Positions 36,601 to 49,573 of a stretch of DNA of 64,000 nucleotides are shown here, piece by piece (the first letter of the stretch is position 1; each line of letters opens with the position of its first letter). The stretch lies in NCBI RefSeq assembly GCF_003945595.2, contig NW_024104509.1, positions 2,418,001-2,482,000 on the forward strand, in the 5' to 3' direction. The position numbers and the translations under genes were made by a program. Source of the DNA: Pipra filicauda (taxonomy: Eukaryota > Chordata > Aves > Passeriformes > Pipridae). The notes under the pieces are model-generated. The model was not told the origin of the DNA, did no database searches, and saw only the letters and a list, made by a program, of their open reading frames with translations.

Positions 36601-37767
36601 GAAACCCTGTATATCATGTTGTTGTACACTACATTTGTAGTGTACCATTTAGTTTTGGAATTGTACTATAATTCTGTCAAGCCTGTATATGTCACTTCTT
36701 CACTTACTTTTTTTCTTACCTCTGTACTATTGGATTGTTTAATACTTATTTTTATTGTTTATCTGATGGTGGTGATGAAATGCTGGGCTTTGAGTTCTGT
36801 TTTCAGTGCAGAAAGAAGATAGTAGCGCCTTCTTTACAGCCAATTTATATAAGATGATAATCCACAATGATTTGGGCATTAAGTCCTATAGCTTTATAAA
36901 AGACATATAGAGCAAAATAAGTGTGCAGAAAGAATAGAAAATACAACAGCAGAGAACTCTTAATATGAACATCAGAGAGCTTTATGTCCCTTTTACTTAC
37001 TACTTTGTCATACATAGTTATAAGTAGTACCTTAATTTTTCACTGAAAACAATTTGGAAATCACATTATAAAGATTTTCTGAACAGACATTAAAATGTTA
37101 TTTTCTAGCTGGAATAAAACAAGTATGTTAGAAGAGACAGAAATAAACTACTTTTGAGTTATTGGCTTAATATTCATCTTTTTTATTTTTTTTTCCCTCT
37201 TGTAAATTCAGAGTCAATTTATGAGAGAAGACAGAGAAGACGAAATCTTTAAAAATCTAATTATCAGTATGGCATCTATTGTGGAAATGACAAGATTGTC
37301 ATGTTATTAAAAGACAATTAATGTATAATGTTCAAGTATAAGCAACTTGTTGTAAAAGTTATGTTCACAACACATAATGGAAAAACAGCAGCAGCTGAAG
37401 ATATTTGACCTTAAAAACTGAGGCATGAAATTTCTCTAGGATGCTTACCATTCTCCCAAGCTCCTTTGTCTTCCAGACGTTAGTTAGGTTTTCTGACTCA
37501 CTCTGCATCACTCTTCCCTAACCACCAGAGAATCGATACAATTCTTGAGATGCATTGGAGTTGCCTTGCTGGAGCTGGCAGAGAGCTGTGGAGTTGGAAA
37601 CTGGCGAAATGCTGCAAGGTGCCCTGAAGAAAAGCATTCACACACAGTCTCCTGTCATATATCTATCCCACCACTCCCATGTAGTGTCCAATGTATAGGA
37701 ATTGCAGTGGGGTATTTTTTTTTGTGCTTATGTTAACATGCACCAAAATAATTATGGTAGCCCTAAT
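33664..37767. other. Non-coding AT-rich stretch
   Basis: About 4.1 kb without a supportable gene or a clear transposon. Confidence 0.5.
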
Positions 37768-37773
37768 GTCTCC

Positions 37774-38249
37774 TGTGGGGGGAGATGGCAGGCCCATGGA
37801 ACCCCTGGGCCCCCTGGAAGCAGAAGAGCTGGAAGCATTGAGGGGAGTAAGACCGTTCCCCTGAGAAAGGTGGAGGTGGCTGCACATTCCCATGGAAGCG
37901 ACCCTGAGAGTTGGACGGCACGATGTGGGGGGAAGTCACAGCCCCACAGCTGAAGTCTGAGGATTTTGGAGTATTGTGGAGTGTTAGGCCGTTTTTCAAG
38001 GGAGCAGTGAAGCCAACCAGATAATCCCCATGGACACAGCCTTGAGCTGTGTGCAGGTGCACATTCCTTAGTATTTTTGTAGAAAGATGTTTGTGTTATG
38101 TGTGTGAGAAAGCAGAGTTAGGAAAACCTAATAAAAGGCTGCCTGCTGCTCTGAGCAGGCAGACATCCCTTTGTCTCACCATCCTCGTGTGTGTTGTGTG
38201 TCTTCTTCCCCCCTTAGACCGGGACCCCTTCGACAGATACCCAGCGACA
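37774..38249 (+). mobile_element. Solo LTR, 476 bp, plus strand
   Basis: It begins TGTGGGGGG and ends CAGCGACA, flanked by GTCTCC (37768-37773) and GTCTGC (38250-38255), a 6-bp duplication with one mismatch. AATAAA is at 38130-38135. Immediately after it a 9-bp perfect stem (CTGCCTGCT/AGCAGGCAG, 38139-38162) sits where R should be. A T/C-rich U5-like region follows. No retroviral genes flank it. Six-bp duplication and TG/CA ends suggest class II. Confidence 0.6.
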
Positions 38250-38284
38250 GTCTGCCCACTGTACCAGTAGAATCTGAAACGCTG

Positions 38285-38314
38285 ACTTGTACTTGTACTT
38301 GTACTTGTACTTGT
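38285..38314 (+). repeat. (ACTTGT)5 hexamer microsatellite
   Basis: Five perfect tandem copies of ACTTGT, 35 bp beyond the end of the solo LTR. Confidence 0.95.
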
Positions 38315-39752
38315 GGCAAGCACAGAGTCTCAGCAAAACACTAAGTGTCTTGCCAGGATAGCTGATAAAATAATTCAGTGACTGCCTTCTGTTCACTGGT
38401 GTCAACTTGTAAATCTTTCATTGCATGAAGAGGTCTCTTTTTCCTTTATGTAGACTTCATCCACAGAATGTGTGGGCAGCGCAGTATTCCCTAGCTTCAC
38501 AAATTAGTATTTGGGTTCTAGTTTGAGCCAGTATCAGTAAGATGTCACTAATTAAAGCGAAAAGTTAAGCTTCCCAAAAGGCTGTAGGGAAAAATAGTGG
38601 TTACTGGTTCAGCCTTATTTCTCTTACGTTACCCGTTCATATCTAATGTAAGTTCTTACTTCTTTCAGGAATATATCTTCCCACATGTTATCTGGTAACA
38701 AAATTAAGCTACTTTGCCCTGTGCCTACTTTGCACTTATTTTGTTTTAAACAATGCAACTAATGAGGTCCTACCTTTCTGTGGGTGCAAATGCCAGAAGT
38801 CATTACAGTGGAACTCTGCTTTTGTGTCAGCTTCTCCTTCTCATTAAGGAACTTAAGGACAATTAGTGTTTGTCTTGAGGACTTTTTTTATTAAGAAAAT
38901 GAAATAATCCCTTTTAAAATAGATTTTGTGCCAAAAAACTCTCTTCTATCCGTACTTTTAATCATCCACAAACTCATGAGTAGTTTTTGTAATCAGGGCT
39001 TAACAACTGAAGGATGTTAAGTAAATACCTGGCTATATCCTGAAATGTAAATGCTCTTTTTTATGCTACTTGCAATGAGTTTTTACTTATCTTTTGTTTT
39101 TCAGAGTGGCTTGAGTGTTTCAAGAGCCACAAGGGTGACACTGTTTAATTCAGCCATAGAAATCTATTTCAAAAGGAAAGAAAGTTAAACATATCAATTA
39201 TTAAGTGCTTTCAGCTAGATTCTTCTTAAAAAATTTAAAGGAAATGTAGGCCGTCTAGACCTAACAAAATAAGAAATGGCCTTCAAACAAAATGCTAGCT
39301 GAACTAGAAACAGACTAGAAATAGAGAGAAAAATTACCTTATATGGAGGAAGTTCAGAGGAGAATGTTGATTTCTTCACACCTTGTTAGAACAAGTTATA
39401 TTTCTATATAGTTGCAGATAATCTGTATGGACACAGTCTACATAGATATCTGTCAAAGACATCTGTTAGACATATGAAGCAAATCATTCTTGCAGAATAA
39501 AACTGTATTTTCAGTTACCTTCTGAAGTCCTCTTAGATTCCTTTATCAATATAAAAATTGAGGTCATAAAAATGAAGTGGTTTTCTTTTCTAAATCTGTG
39601 TTTGCTGGATGTTTCTTTGGCAGTATTATTATATATGTACTTTTGGTTGCCTAAGCCCCAGAGAACAAGAGAGAAAGACAACAGAAGTACTCTGAAATAT
39701 CAATTCCACACTAGCGTTCCTAAATTATTTTATTCCCTTCTATTTAGGCACC
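38315..39752. other. Non-coding stretch
   Basis: No supportable gene or repeat. Confidence 0.5.
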
Positions 39753-40330
39753 TGCCATGGTTTAACCCCAGCCAGCCTCTTGCTCACTCTATCCCAGAGT
39801 GGGATGGAGGAGAGAATTGGAAAGGTGAAAGTGAGAAAACTCATGTCTTGAGATAAAAGACAGTTTAATAAGCAAAGAAAAACTGTGCATACAAGCAAAG
39901 CAAAACAAGGAATTCAGTCGCCACTCTGTATAGGCAAGCAGGTGTTCAGCCATTCCCAGGAAAGTAGAGCTCCATCATGCATAGCGGTGACTTGGGAAGA
40001 CAAATGCCAGCTCTTCAAATGTTGCCTCCTTTCTCCTTCTTCCCCCAGCTTTATACACTGAGCATGACATCATATGGTCTGGAATATCCCTTTGGTCAGT
40101 CGGGGTCAGCTGTCCCAGCTGTGTCCCCTCCAAACTGCTTGTACACCCCCAGCCTCCTTGATAGGGGGGAGGTGAAGAACAGAAAAGGTCTTGGCTCTAT
40201 GCAAGTGTTGCTTGGCTGTAGCTAAAACACCTCTGTATTATCAAGACTGTTTACAGCACATATCCAAAACACAGCCCTCCTACAAGCTTCTCTGGGGAAA
40301 ATTAATTGTACCTCAGCCAAAATCAGCACA
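39753..40330 (-). mobile_element. ERVL-type solo LTR, minus strand
   Basis: Read on the minus strand it starts TGTGCTGATTTTGGCTGAGG and ends GGGGTTAAACCATGGCA, both typical of avian ERVL LTRs. TATAAA lies at 40055-40050 and an ATTAAA-type poly(A) signal near 39870. The flanks GCACC and ATACC share only three of five bases, so the duplication has decayed. Length 578 bp. An A-rich tract follows at 40336-40368. Confidence 0.7.
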
Positions 40331-40335
40331 ATACC

Positions 40336-40368
40336 AAAAAAAAAAAAAATAAAAAAATAAAAAAAAAT
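40336..40368 (+). repeat. A-rich simple repeat
   Basis: Runs of A separated by single T bases, abutting the LTR at 39753-40330. Confidence 0.9.
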
Positions 40369-41567
40369 CCAAACAGAATTCTATGAAATTATAATGCAAA
40401 TCCATTTTTTGTTACTAAGCACAAATGAAAATAGAAAAAGGGATGAGAGCACTAGCACTTCTTTATGCTTCTTTTTTTTCATTTTTGTGCAAGGTGCTGG
40501 AAGTAGGCTAGGTTTTTAACAAAGAAAACATTCCAATTTTATCTTTCAGATGGCCAACACAAAGGAAATGATGGAAGCTGTGAGACTTACATACAACTTG
40601 CTGGTTTACATTTTTAAAAACTTCTTTTGGTCCACTTACTTTGACAACTCTTGTTGAGAGCAAGAATATAAATGCACAAAAGAGAGAGAAAATGGCTTGA
40701 TAATTACTCATTTAGAGCTGAAATATGATACACTATGAAGTCAAGATAATGTAGATCCTAAGTGGTAGATTTCTAGTAATACAATTTTCTTAAATACGAT
40801 TTCTGTTGTACACATTTTCATGGTACAATGTCTGACATCTTTCATATGTCAGTCTATTACCTGCTTAGTTTCCCTCTTACCTGTGCTATATTTATGTTAG
40901 TCACTTTTCTGAGCATTCTTTGGTAGAACAAGGATATTTTTCTAGAAAAAATCATCAGAATAGGTGAATGCAACTAAGATTTTCTCATTTTTGTATGTGA
41001 GCACGCTAATTAATACTTTATAAGTCATATCCATGCTGGTATGTCCAGTAGGTTGGAAAATCCCGCCACTCACATTGTGAGTTTGGAAGGGAAAGATTCT
41101 AATTGGGGTAATCTGATTTAGCAAGTTTTAGGTACAATGTCCAACTGTGCTTTCAAGCATCAAGGGGTAACAAAGTTTCTATAGACTTCTTGAGGAGATG
41201 TTAAGTGCCAAAGAATGTGTACATCAGTTTTATCTTTTTTAAAAACTCGGCCTAGAGAATTAAGACTATGCTCTCTTTTCAAAGAAGTGTAAGTGGACTT
41301 TCAAGTGTCTTTCATTAATTTTATTTCTGTGCCTATTTGCAACATTTGCTAGATAAAAAATTCAGTCTCTTTTTTGAGTATACAGAATGTTGAAAATATT
41401 ACTATTTAGACACTAACATGTTTAAAACAGCTAAGTTCTTCTGCAATCCTTGCACGTGTCCACAGTCCAAACTAGCATGAATCAGTGAAACATGATTGGC
41501 ATGAATGCATGTGTCAAAAGATCAAACTTCCTAAGGTAATTTCTGTTTTCTTTTAATGGATATAAAA

Positions 41568-41598
<31 letters not shown>

Positions 41599-41883
41599 AT
41601 ATTTATATCTCTCCCAAAATACATATGTATATGTAAACTCTCTCTGAACATTTATGGTTGTTGACTCTGTGAAAGTAGTATGGCATATACACAATAAATT
41701 CCTTCCTTCAGTTGTGGAGGCTTACAGGGCTATATTTTAATAAATATGTATGAATAAAACTAGTTTTGTGCTAGTGCAACTCCAGCATTTCTGTAATAAA
41801 TACCAATCTAATGGAAACAGTTAATTAGGATTGTTTAGATGATGCTCTTGGTCACATGATTTAGCTAGTCCAATGTTTAGCTA
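40369..41883. other. Non-coding stretch with AT microsatellite
   Basis: No gene is supportable. An (AT)n/(GTAT)n microsatellite lies at 41567-41608, and a 16-bp tandem copy of TTTAGCTAGTCCAATG at 41860-41891. Confidence 0.55.
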
Positions 41884-41969
41884 GTCCAATGAGGAACAGG
41901 AAGTTTGACTCAATGATCCTTATGACACCTTTCCAACTTCGTATATTCTGTGATTCTGTAATTCTATGA
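41884..41969 (+). mobile_element. CR1 3' terminal fragment
   Basis: GACTCAATGATCCTTATG, then CCTTTCCAACTTCGTATATT, then an ATTCTGTGATTCTGTAATTC end. This is the standard 3' UTR and octamer tail of bird CR1 elements, plus strand. Confidence 0.85.
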
Positions 41970-42769
41970 ATATACCAATGTGAGAAACAGAATTATGCAG
42001 ATGAGAACATTTTTTTTTGTTCAGCTATGTTTGTTACTTCCAACAAGTAACTTCTGTGTCTTGATTTCTGTTCACCACGTCAGTGCTGAGCTAGGAGGAA
42101 GGAGCTTGAGGAGAAGCTGTAGAATAGTGTAGCAGTTTGGGGTTGTCCTGTGGTGTTCCCTTTCAGTCAGTGCTGTGTAATACACTTACTGTCATGTAAC
42201 TAATGCAGTTTGTGCACACACAAATACACTCACGCAAGTGAATGCCTTCAATATTGGACTAGATGCCATGAAGTCTTAACAAAAAAAGTTTGTCTTGATA
42301 AAGTAGATTGATTTCTACCTTACCACAGGTCAGGTAATCAATAACCTGGACACTTAAAACTTTCAGATCCTTTAACACAGGCTTACAAAGCATATTCAAC
42401 TGCCTTACTCATCTGAATGTCAATGCAACTTGTACGTTTGGAGGGCCAATGATACAGATACTCAGGAAGGCAAAAAACTCCATGAAATAAAGGAGCCTCT
42501 GAGAGCTTTTACAGATGGTGCAAAAGTTCCAGTCTGATTTGGCAGTATGTGTTCTTGGTTATCAAGGCAAAGATCGCTTTCTAGGGCACACCCTGCCAGC
42601 AGCTCTCTTTATGGAGTGGGAAAGAAATACAAAAGTTCCTGCAAATGGAATGTGCCATGGTAATTTGCCATGGAAAAGGAAGCATTCTCCTAAGTAGTAA
42701 AGCATGAAGTTATTTTAGGTTTTATGCATCACAGTCTCAAAGTCCACCCAGGTAGTATCAGGAGACTTC

Positions 42770-43048
42770 TGCACAGAAACCACTGGCAGAACTTGAGGGA
42801 ATGGTCTGAAGTTGTTATCAGGGGAGGGTTAGGTTGGATATTAGAGAAAGGCTCTTCACTGAGAGGGTAGTTGAGTGTTGGAACAGGCTCCCCAGAGAAC
42901 TGGTCACAGCACCAAGTCTGACAGAGTTCAAGATGCATTTGGATGATACTAGTGGGCACATGGTGTGACACTCGGTGATGGTCCTGTGCAGGGCGAAAAG
43001 TTGGGTCTCTTCCAACTCAGCGTACTCTGTGATTCTGTGATTCTGTGA
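42770..43048 (+). mobile_element. CR1 3' end fragment
   Basis: Contains GGTTGGATATTAGAGAAAGG, GGAACAGGCTCCCCAGAGAA, a GTTCAAGATGCATTTGGATG segment and a TCTGTGATTCTGTGATTCTG tail, in CR1 order on the plus strand. The left limit is approximate and could begin near 42725. The ORF2 C-terminus is decayed. Confidence 0.85.
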
Positions 43049-45922
43049 AGTATTCTCATATTCTGCACTGTTTTAAACTTCTCAATAGATGCAGTCTGAA
43101 CTGCATTTTCTGATCTGAAGAGGCTTTAAAAGCCACAATTTTGCTATTAAGATTGAATGTTAATATTTACATTAGAGTGCTTCTTTAGGGCACTTGCATT
43201 CAAATTCTAATTTAATTCTGTCAATAATGACAGATTTTACAGTATGTTTACTTATAACAAGTCAGTGTTATGATAATTGTCCAGGTTTTTGGCCAACGAG
43301 AGCGAGGCCTTACAGATGGAAATGGTGTTGTTCTTGTTGGACTTGATGTCTGTAAATTGTAACTCCCAAAAGAAATGGAACACAGGGCAAAAACATTAGA
43401 ATCTTGATCAGTACTATGTTCACTCATCAAAATAATTTGCTGAATGGGATCTGGGCAAACTGAAAATGTGCTTTTCTTCCAAACTGCATATATAGAGGGA
43501 TATATATTTATAGATGCTCTGAGCTGTGTTGCTCAGTATTGCTGAGTATTTTCTAATGCCTATTGAAATTAAAGGGAGTACTCCTCCAGCTTCAATAAGC
43601 TTTAGGCTTGGCCTTTGGTTATCATCTTTTTGTTGTTGTTCTGAAACCATGTAATCAGCTGCGGGATGAAGGATAAGCTGCAGTAAATTCTTCTTAATTG
43701 CATTTAAAAAAAAAGAAAGGAATTTCTTCTGCAGAACTTCCTTTTCACTGGGTATCTCATAATTAGGAGGAAAGCATCTCTGCTTTTGCAGTGGTTTACT
43801 TCAATTCCAATTTTAGTTGAAAGTAACCTTTTCAAATGTTTGTGATGCTGGAAACTAAGGTAATATACGTATCCTACACAGTATTTAAGATAAAGACATA
43901 TCTGTGTATAAGTAATTTACTTTTCTTTGCAAATTCTTCCCACTTCTTACCCAGTTAAGGCTTTTCTAATTTATTCATTACAACTTATTAAACTTCACAG
44001 TAAGGTTTTTCAGGTGTCTCCACAAGTGCCCCCTTGACTCCCTGGGATTGCATAAGTATTTTCAGGACTCTGTTCTGGAGGATACTGCTGATACAGAAAG
44101 CCTAAATGAGTTTGGTGGTAGACCGGCTAATGCTCACAGAACAGAAGCCACCTTCAGGGTTGCTAAGAACTTATGCACCATCTCAAATCTAGGAAGCTGT
44201 AAATGCAGGGGTGCTAGGACACCATCACCCCTCACCATTGTATGTGTGCCTTTACCCTGTCCTTACCATCTTCCATAGGTACTACCTTTAGCAGATGTAT
44301 GAGACATAACCTGTAATGCCAGCCTGTGATTTTGTAGAAAAATCCCACTTTTCAGTTGTCATCCTTTAAATGTGGGATGCTCTGTATCACAGTAATCTCA
44401 GAGTGTTGTACAGTTTGTAGACTGTGTGTTCACCCTGGTGTTGCTTAAAGATAAAGAGTAGGAAAAAAGTTCACAATCAAGCTGATTATTCAGCACAATC
44501 ATATTTTTTTTGATACTTTAAATAGCCTCTACAATGAACATAGTGCAACATTAATTTATTTGTCTTATATATGTGACAGCAGATGGCAGTTATGGGAAAA
44601 AGAAGTTTTTTCAGAAAAACCAGGGAAAGAAAGAAAAAACTTCCTCTTCCTTAAAGTGTTTAAATATACTCATTTATTTATTTATTTATTTATACCCTCT
44701 GCAATTGCTTGTCAAATTCTTATTTTGCTACTCTATGTCTTTAACCTGCCAGAGTTTATAATCCTTCCTACTACCCTTCCTTCAACATGACTTTGGCTTT
44801 TTAAAGATGCCCTCTTATTCCTAACAACCTCTTTTATCCTGTAGTGCCATGCAGACTTTTCTCAGCTTTACCGTAAGAAAGTTTTTTGGGTTTTTTTCTC
44901 ATGTAAGGAATCAAAGTGCCATTGATACCTTGGAAAGATTTTCACTACAAACATTTTGAATAATGTCCTGTGTGCTGATCAGGATAGCTTTTCATGTCTT
45001 AGGTTTCCTGTATAATTCTGCTTTAGCCTTAGACTTTGTTTTCATGGGGACTGAATCTAATCGGACGTAGTCCCGGTCTTCTGCTGTTATCATGTTTCTT
45101 AACCTCCCAAACACACTGTTCTCCCTAAAAAAAGTCACAATCACTTTTCCTATCTTGGTAAGACAAAAATAAGATTGTAGATGTTAAAAAAACTTTATTT
45201 TGTTTATCTTAATTTCACAGGGAAAACATTAATGTTATGATCATAATTTATCTCATTCTAATAATTTAAAACCTAAATCTAAAAATAAAAATTATATTTC
45301 AGGACACAATTTATTCCATCCAGCCATCAATGATCCACTAAACTAAATAGACAGTACTTGGGGAAATTTAAGTAGACTCAGAATTCTCCTTTGAGCACAT
45401 TTCTATGTTTCTTTTTTATGAAACATTAAATACATATTACTGCCGGTTCTGTGCTTTTTTTGCCTGAGCATGCTCACACCAGAGTCTGACCTTGCTCTAC
45501 ATATTCCCATCCTTGGGCACAGCAATATAGCAAAACTAGCTCGTCCACAGACACTGATTTACTGTCTTGTGTGCTGCTGGTGGTGATCATTTCTGAGTAA
45601 TGTAAGAATCATACTCTTCCTCACACCGATGAATTTCTCAGCTGTTAAGTCCTGACCTGTAGAATACAACTGAGAGCAAAAATTGAGGTTTGAATCTAAC
45701 TTGCAGGATTATGATAGGTGAAGGCATCTTGTTTGTGGGCCCATATTGCTGATGCAGATATCTGTGTTACACAGGCAAGGTCCCTGAGAGTACATGCTCT
45801 GGCAGCCATGCCAGACACAGGATATGCTAGTACAGGGAGTGGTGTGGGAATGAGTTTTACTGACAAGAGGTACAGCTTATACACTGGGAGCAGTCCATAA
45901 CTCTCAAGAAGCTGCAGAGCCC
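43049..45922. other. Non-coding stretch
   Basis: No supportable gene. An (ATTT)n microsatellite lies at 44672-44693. Confidence 0.5.
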
Positions 45923-45985
45923 AAAGATAATAATTCCAGTTTTAGTTCTGGAAAGAACTAAAGATAATAATTATGATTTAGTTCT
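45923..45985. repeat. Short direct repeat
   Basis: AAAGATAATAATT followed by a TTTAGTTCT segment occurs at 45923-45949 and again at 45960-45985, a 37-bp period. Confidence 0.7.
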
Positions 45986-46033
45986 TAGGTAGCTATTTCA
46001 GTATAAATACCGTTCACTTGTTTGAAAACATGA

Positions 46034-46049
46034 AATATATATATGTATT

Positions 46050-46087
<38 letters not shown>
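46034..46087 (+). repeat. (AT)n microsatellite
   Basis: Alternating AT with GT interruptions over about 54 bp. Confidence 0.95.
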
Positions 46088-46090
<3 letters not shown>

Positions 46091-49000
46091 CAAACTACCA
46101 CTTTTTACAATGCACCATCAGTGACTATTTGAGGATTGCAAACTGAAGAAGCTCTACCATTATAATAAGTCAGTTAGGGCTCAGATGTGAATAAAGTCAT
46201 CAGTATTATTTTCCCCTACATATATTTTTATTAAACTAGTACTTGATTGCAATAATAAACTTACAGGCTCCCGCTTAGATTTACTTATTCTAATTCATCT
46301 CCTCAAAAAAGTCAAAGTGCATGTAATCCTCCTGGTCTTTATTACCTGACTGCTATTTAATAAACCACACCAATCTCTAAAATTTAAACTTATAAAATGT
46401 CTAAGCATGGCTGCACTGATCTTTTTTTATTCAAGATCTGCCAGGAGAAGTTTTGTAGACTTAGTGTGTAAGACATAAGCAGAAGTTCTGCTGTGTGGTT
46501 ACTTGTACATTTCACAGCAATCTCTTGAGAGCGTCACTGCCTTCACCACTCTTGTGTTGGGTAAATCATTGCATGCTGTTTACCTCCCAGTTAGAATGTA
46601 CTACAGAAAAGGATTTGTTTACTGGATTAATTTCCTTTCCTTATTTGTGGCATACAGTTGCTGTGCAAAGCTAACCAGTCATTCATATCCTATGGATAAG
46701 TCAAAGAAATGGGACATGACATGATCAGGGCTTTTAAAAAATTGCTAAGCTTTCTTAATTTTCAGATAATAAACTTGTATGAACATAAATTTACAGTCAG
46801 TACAGTGCCATTGTCAAAAAGTCTACCATTCCTGCTTCTCTAAAGACATTCTTTAAATATCCAGAGTTTCTGAAAACCAAACAAAGCCAAACCCAAAAAT
46901 GTTCATATGCAAAACACTTCAAATGGACTTTGTATAAAGCCTACCACCTCCAAAACATGATTTTAGTTCGTAAAATAAGAACAACCAGGGTTTCATTTGT
47001 ATGAATATATCTGTCTCTGTCTTATCTTAGAACTTACAGTTCTGCAAAGACAAAAGGCAAGAGGTAAACTGCTCCAGGACTCAGATACTATTTCTGTGAG
47101 CCAAGGAGATCCAGGAGATCCAATGGAGCCTTACCTGACTTCTCCCCATTATTTACTTACCTGTATACTATTTCTTTATATTTAGGTAGAGCTTCAGTGT
47201 CTTTAGTCATACATCTTAGTGAGGGGTGGTTGTACCTTGGGGGTGGATATCTCAGTATAGGAGCTGAGATATAGGAGCTTGGGATGGGGACATGCATCCG
47301 TCCAAAGAAAGTGGTCCCCACACAGCTGCTGATTCAACAGCATTGAAGGTCATCTTCCTTTATCTGCCTTGGTTTTAGCTGCTGTGCAGATTATCAGCTA
47401 GAAACTACCACTGAGCTCTGCAAGGGTTTTTACAGAGGCTGGAGGCAGTGTCTCCACTCCACCCTTCATTTAGTCCATCTTAGGTTGTATTGTGTGTGGT
47501 ACATTGTATATGATGACCACATTCCATCCAGAGAATACAACTGTATTTTTCCTGGTAATTCTCATTCTGTTATCTCTTTAACTCATTTTCCCATAGCTAT
47601 GCTTGAAAAGGTCTTTTTCTTTAATTGGAGTTGCTTCGTGGCATTTCAAGTAGAGCCAGATGTAATTTCACTGAGTTGGTATTTGTAACTAGAATGAACA
47701 TGGAAAAGCAGCACCAACACAGAAAACTGGGCTTTGAAATTTGTACTAATAACACTTAATTCTATTTTATATTTCATTGTGTCAAGCCCTTATCATGTGG
47801 CATTGTTCAAGGCTGCCTCATAAGACCTATTAGATAGGAACCATATTTCAAAGTAGTCTTTGAAAAATTATAACTTTCAAAGTAATTTTTTTCTTATTAT
47901 TGAAACAGTGGAAAAGAAAGCTCTTCATTTGCTATGTAGAGGATAACTGTAGACAAGAGATACATCTGTAACTTCATAATATCTAAATGTTGATACAAAA
48001 CACTGATTTTCCACTTCTTAATGTACAATTTCTTGGCACTCTTTAATCAACACCATAGGAAACACATCAAATAAGCTTATTTGATAGTTTCAATTAATGC
48101 ATTTAAATTTCACAGAATTTTATGTAGCATCACACTTGTATGGATGGCATCTGTTCTTGCTTTTAACTCTCATAAGTATTTATACATGATGGCCCTTGAG
48201 CTATTGCTATCTGCATAAAAACATTATACATCAATTTTTGGTTGATGGGCATATGTTAAGTAATATGTTTAACGGGCCACAAAATAATTTCCATGGAAAA
48301 ATACTGGATGTCAGAGCAATAGATTGTTTAATTAGTTATGATAAACCTACCATCTAGATTAGGGAGAATAAAAGTTGAATGAGGATGTTCTAAAATTGTC
48401 CAGTAGGGTGCTTACCAAACATACAGCAGCGTGTAACCTTTTTACCACTGCAGATTCACTTACCACTTACAAGTATGTCTGACTAATAACACAAATTCAA
48501 AAATGGTTATTTGGTCTTTGTAAGGCCTTTCTATATGTTTTTTGATACAGGTTCTTTAGAAAGTATGATCTTTTCTTTATAGGTACAGGTGTCCCGTCAT
48601 GCTGGGGCAGCACAGGACATAGGACTCAAGATTGTCTTCTTATACACGTGTGAAGTGCAGCATTCCCAAGACATTGGTTAAAATATAATGTCTTTTTGTG
48701 GTAAATCAGTCACTCAAGCACCTTCTTATATATATAATGGGAGCTATTACATATTGAATCTAATTGTAACACGAGAAGATGCTGGCGGCTCTTGATTAAG
48801 GGATTTTATTTCTACTGCACATTTCCTGCTTTTCATGGACAATGGAAAGAAACTATATTAGTTTTTACTATATTAGTTAAATTGGAAAATTTTGATTTGT
48901 GTCACTAAACGACATTTCGTTACATAAAACCTAGTACTAGACTGTAGAAAATAATGTACTGTAATGTGCCAAGAAAAACAATTTCAGTGAAAGATTTATG

Positions 49001-49436
49001 TGTTTATGGTATGAAATCCTTCCCCTAATAGAACTATCTTTGCCTACTTAAGGCTCTTACAGTACTACTGAATTGCATGAACTGTGACCACAAATATTTA
49101 TATGAGTGACTAAAATTACCTTTGGCTTATGCAGCAAATTAATCCTTAGGTTGCCCTAATACGGCCAGGAAAAAAGAGCAAAGATTTTGACCCTCTGGAC
49201 TCTTATGCTGCACATACAGACCATTGTTCCAGGTAAGAAAAGGAGCCATAGAGTTATTATTTCCCATCCATCGGACAATGAGAGAGGTGACAACAGGCCA
49301 CAGAAGGCCACAGTTGACCAGCTGGGGATACCTGCAAGGTAAACATCCCTCTCACTTGACGGATCTGCTTTAGGAACATGGCAAAACTTGTGCCATTCCA
49401 GTGTTAGCCTAATCTCTATTATTTTTCTGTCACAAA
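46088..49436. other. Non-coding stretch
   Basis: No supportable gene or clear repeat. Confidence 0.5.
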
Positions 49437-49573
49437 ACCTCAGAATATTCTGAGTTGGAAGGGACCCAAAAGGTTCATCAAGTCCAACTTCTAAGTGAAT
49501 GGCCCGTACGGGGTTCAACCCCACAACTTGGCATTTTCAGCATCACACTCTCATCAACTGAGTTAATCTCAGG
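49437..49573 (-). mobile_element. TguSINE1-like SINE (tRNA-Ile head, CR1 tail)
   Basis: On the minus strand 49573-49500 resembles tRNA-Ile: TTAACTCAGTTGATGAGAG matches the D-arm region (A box), and GGGGTTGAACCCC then GTACGGGCCA matches the T-arm and acceptor end. It then passes directly into a CR1-type 3' end (GGACTTGATGAACC, GGGTCCCTTCCAACTCAGAA, TATTCTGAGG) at 49499-49437. A fused tRNA-Ile plus CR1 tail is the described structure of TguSINE1 from zebra finch, which uses CR1 machinery in trans. The anticodon loop is altered, so it is not a functional tRNA gene. Confidence 0.8.

Noticed and set aside
41567..41608. AT microsatellites as origins or matrix attachment sites
   Set aside because: They are simple repeats common in introns. 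Nothing in the sequence supports a specific role.
49500..49573. Functional tRNA-Ile gene
   Set aside because: The anticodon loop and D-arm are altered and the sequence runs directly into a CR1 tail, so it is a SINE.
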